Positions 5,713 to 7,141 of a stretch of 7,141 nt of DNA are shown piece by piece. A program made the translations under genes and the position numbers. This stretch comes from Candidatus Woesebacteria bacterium (GTDB lineage Bacteria > Patescibacteriota > Microgenomatia > UBA1400 > MFAQ01), in NCBI GenBank assembly GCA_020052895.1, contig JAGVOE010000079.1:1-7141 (forward strand). The letters run 5' to 3'. How positions within the stretch are numbered: the first letter of the stretch is position 1; every line of letters starts with the position of its first letter. The notes beneath the pieces were generated by a model that saw only the letters and a program-made list of their open reading frames with translations, had not been told where the DNA came from and did no database searches.

Positions 5713-7128
5713 TCATTTCTCAATTCTCTGAAATAGATTTTCACCTCGTTTTATTTCCTCTTTCCCAAACTGAGCCATCAACCTCTGAGATGTTTCCGGC
5801 ATAAAGGGCTCCATATCCACGGCAATTTGCCGGACTATTCTCACTAGATCCCTCAGTACCGACCCTTGCTCTTCTCCAGTCAGTTTCCACACCTCTCTTT
5901 GGTTAATTAAAGTATCAGCTCTTTTTATATCCTCCCAAATAAAATTCATCGCTTCATCAAATCGGAAAGCTTTTAGTTTATTCACCACTTCTTCTCTCAT
6001 TCCCAGTTTCTGCTCCGGTACTTTTAGAGCCACTCTTTCGCTCATAGTGGCTACTCTAGCTGCCAAATTGCCCACCCCATTAGCCAAATTTGTTTGGTAG
6101 GCTTCTTCAAACCTTTCCACCGTCACATCCGAGTCTTCAAATACGCTGACTTCGGATAGGAGAAAAAATCTCAGAGCATCCGTTCCGTACTTTTTAGCCC
6201 ACTCTAGAGGGTTGATAGTATTCCCCAAGCTCTTACTAATTTTTTGTCCGCCGGAAGTCAAAAAACCACCCACCATGACTTGTTTTGAGGTCGGTAAGCC
6301 AGTCGACATAAGCATTGCCTGCCACATGGCTGTTTGTTGTCGCAAGTTGTCCTTACCACACACTTGTACTCCCGGCCAAAACTCATTAAACTTTTCCACG
6401 TCTTCGGGCCAGCCCAAAGTGGAAACATAATTTACTAAGGCATCAAACCAGACATACATTATTTGCGTCGAATCCCCAGGGACCTCCACCCCCCAAGGCA
6501 TTTTGGTTTTGAGTCTCGATATCGAAAAGTCTTGAAGCCCTCTCTCCACAAATATCCTCATCTCTTTTTGGCGGAAATCAGGGACGATAAAGTCCGGTTG
6601 GGCTTTGTACAAGTCTAGTAGTTTTTGCTGGTAATTCGAAAATTTGAAAAAATAGTTTTCTTCTTCAATGTTCTCCAGTTCTTGAGTCGGGTGCAGGGGA
6701 CACTTGCCTTCGACCAGCTCCGAGTCGGTCTTTTCCAGTTCACACCCCACACAGTATTTTACTTTGTAACTCTTCTTGTAAAGATCTCCCTTATCTGTGC
6801 AGAGCTTCCAAAATGCCTGAGCCGCTCGGACATGGTGCTCGTCGGTAGTTCGAATAAAATTGTCATAAGACAAATTGAGGCCTGACTTTAGTTCGCTAAA
6901 TTTGGCCGCATACTCATCACAATAAGTCTTTGGGTCTTGTCCCGCCTCCAGTGCCTTTTGATAAATCTTTTGACCATGTTCATCCGTTCCGGTGTTAAAG
7001 AAAACATCATCTCCCAGTACTCGATGCATCCTGGCTAGCACATCGGCTCGGATAATCTCCATCGCAAAACCCACGTGCGGTTCGGCGTTGACGTAAGGCA
7101 GAGTAGTGGTGATATAAAACTTTCCCAT
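5713..7128 (-). CDS. metG: Methionyl-tRNA synthetase, short single-zinc form
   Basis: This 471-residue class I synthetase charges tRNA-Met with methionine. The Rossmann fold opens with FYITTTLPYVNAEPHVGFAMEIIRADV; the HIGH signature appears as HVGF (18-21). NTGTDEHGQK (45-54) is the conserved methionine-site block. The zinc knuckle is CVGC (126-129) plus CPLH (143-146), the single-metal CxxC...CxxH form seen in Thermus-type enzymes. LQDFSISR (198-205), MYVWFDALVNY (224-234), GKDNLRQQTAMWQAMLM (258-274) and the KMSKS loop KISKSLGN (296-303) follow, then the anticodon-binding helical domain with NLANGVGNLAAR (347-358). The C-terminal EMAP/Trbp-like tRNA-binding domain of longer MetRS is absent. 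The gene is complete, starting 13 bases from the window edge. A GAGG lies one base before ATG 7128, too close to be a normal ribosome binding site. It heads the visible operon; the promoter may lie beyond the edge. Confidence 0.95.
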   Translation of the reverse strand: MGKFYITTTLPYVNAEPHVGFAMEIIRADVLARMHRVLGDDVFFNTGTDEHGQKIYQKALEAGQDPKTYCDEYAAKFSELKSGLNLSYDNFIRTTDEHHVRAAQAFWKLCTDKGDLYKKSYKVKYCVGCELEKTDSELVEGKCPLHPTQELENIEEENYFFKFSNYQQKLLDLYKAQPDFIVPDFRQKEMRIFVERGLQDFSISRLKTKMPWGVEVPGDSTQIMYVWFDALVNYVSTLGWPEDVEKFNEFWPGVQVCGKDNLRQQTAMWQAMLMSTGLPTSKQVMVGGFLTSGGQKISKSLGNTINPLEWAKKYGTDALRFFLLSEVSVFEDSDVTVERFEEAYQTNLANGVGNLAARVATMSERVALKVPEQKLGMREEVVNKLKAFRFDEAMNFIWEDIKRADTLINQREVWKLTGEEQGSVLRDLVRIVRQIAVDMEPFMPETSQRLMAQFGKEEIKRGENLFQRIEK

Positions 7129-7141
7129 GCCTCATTTTACC

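Noticed and set aside
1..7141. Recoding of TGA as glycine or tryptophan
   Set aside because: TGA ends metG, the GT2 gene and the small membrane protein gene exactly where their families end or the next gene starts.
1..7141. CRISPR array, insertion sequence with transposase, prophage or defence genes
   Set aside because: No spaced direct repeats and no transposase-, integrase- or nuclease-defence-like protein was seen; all coding space is accounted for by the listed genes.

Overview
The window reads as a compact bacterial chromosome fragment, most likely from a Candidate Phyla Radiation (Patescibacteria) organism, possibly Microgenomates. That placement is an inference. It rests on tightly overlapping genes, a short methionyl-tRNA synthetase with unusual signature motifs (HVGF instead of HIGH, GKDNLRQQ), a divergent GT4 sugar-phosphate transferase (NWSSGVDGQ, PGYSATS), and a tRNA without an encoded CCA end. 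TGA is used as a stop in metG and other genes, so the TGA-glycine code of Gracilibacteria/Absconditabacteria does not apply.

Layout. On the + strand at the left edge are a complete tRNA-Cys(GCA) at 27-98 and, 23 bases later, a lipoprotein gene (122-1006) with two PEGA-like domains and a C-terminal SH3-like domain. A 50-base gap between convergent genes (1007-1056) follows, largely filled by four tandem 8-bp units. The rest is one six-gene block on the - strand, transcribed right to left: metG (7128-5713), tatD (5666-4833), a membrane GT2 glycosyltransferase (4857-3352), a three-helix membrane protein (3355-3017), a WecA/MraY-like GT4 enzyme (3020-1935) and a UbiA-family prenyl-phosphate phosphoribosyltransferase (1986-1057). 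Every junction after tatD overlaps (25, 4, 4 and 52 bases), which points to a single, translationally coupled operon.

How the genes fit together. metG-tatD is a housekeeping pair also adjacent in other bacteria. The four downstream genes look like a membrane module that loads sugars onto polyprenyl phosphate: a GT4 sugar-1-phosphate transferase, a DPPR-synthase-like enzyme that would add 5-phosphoribose, a processive-type GT2, and a small membrane protein of unknown role. The product is probably a cell-envelope glycolipid or polysaccharide, but the sugar cannot be read from sequence.

The most notable points are: (1) a palindromic repeat inserted in frame inside tatD, adding about 20 residues; (2) a second palindrome with related ends and the same orientation just upstream of tatD; (3) a GT4 enzyme in which a metal-binding/catalytic Asp is Tyr and another conserved Asp is Ser. 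I found no CRISPR array, transposase, phage gene or defence system. There is no gene-free stretch longer than 300 bases.
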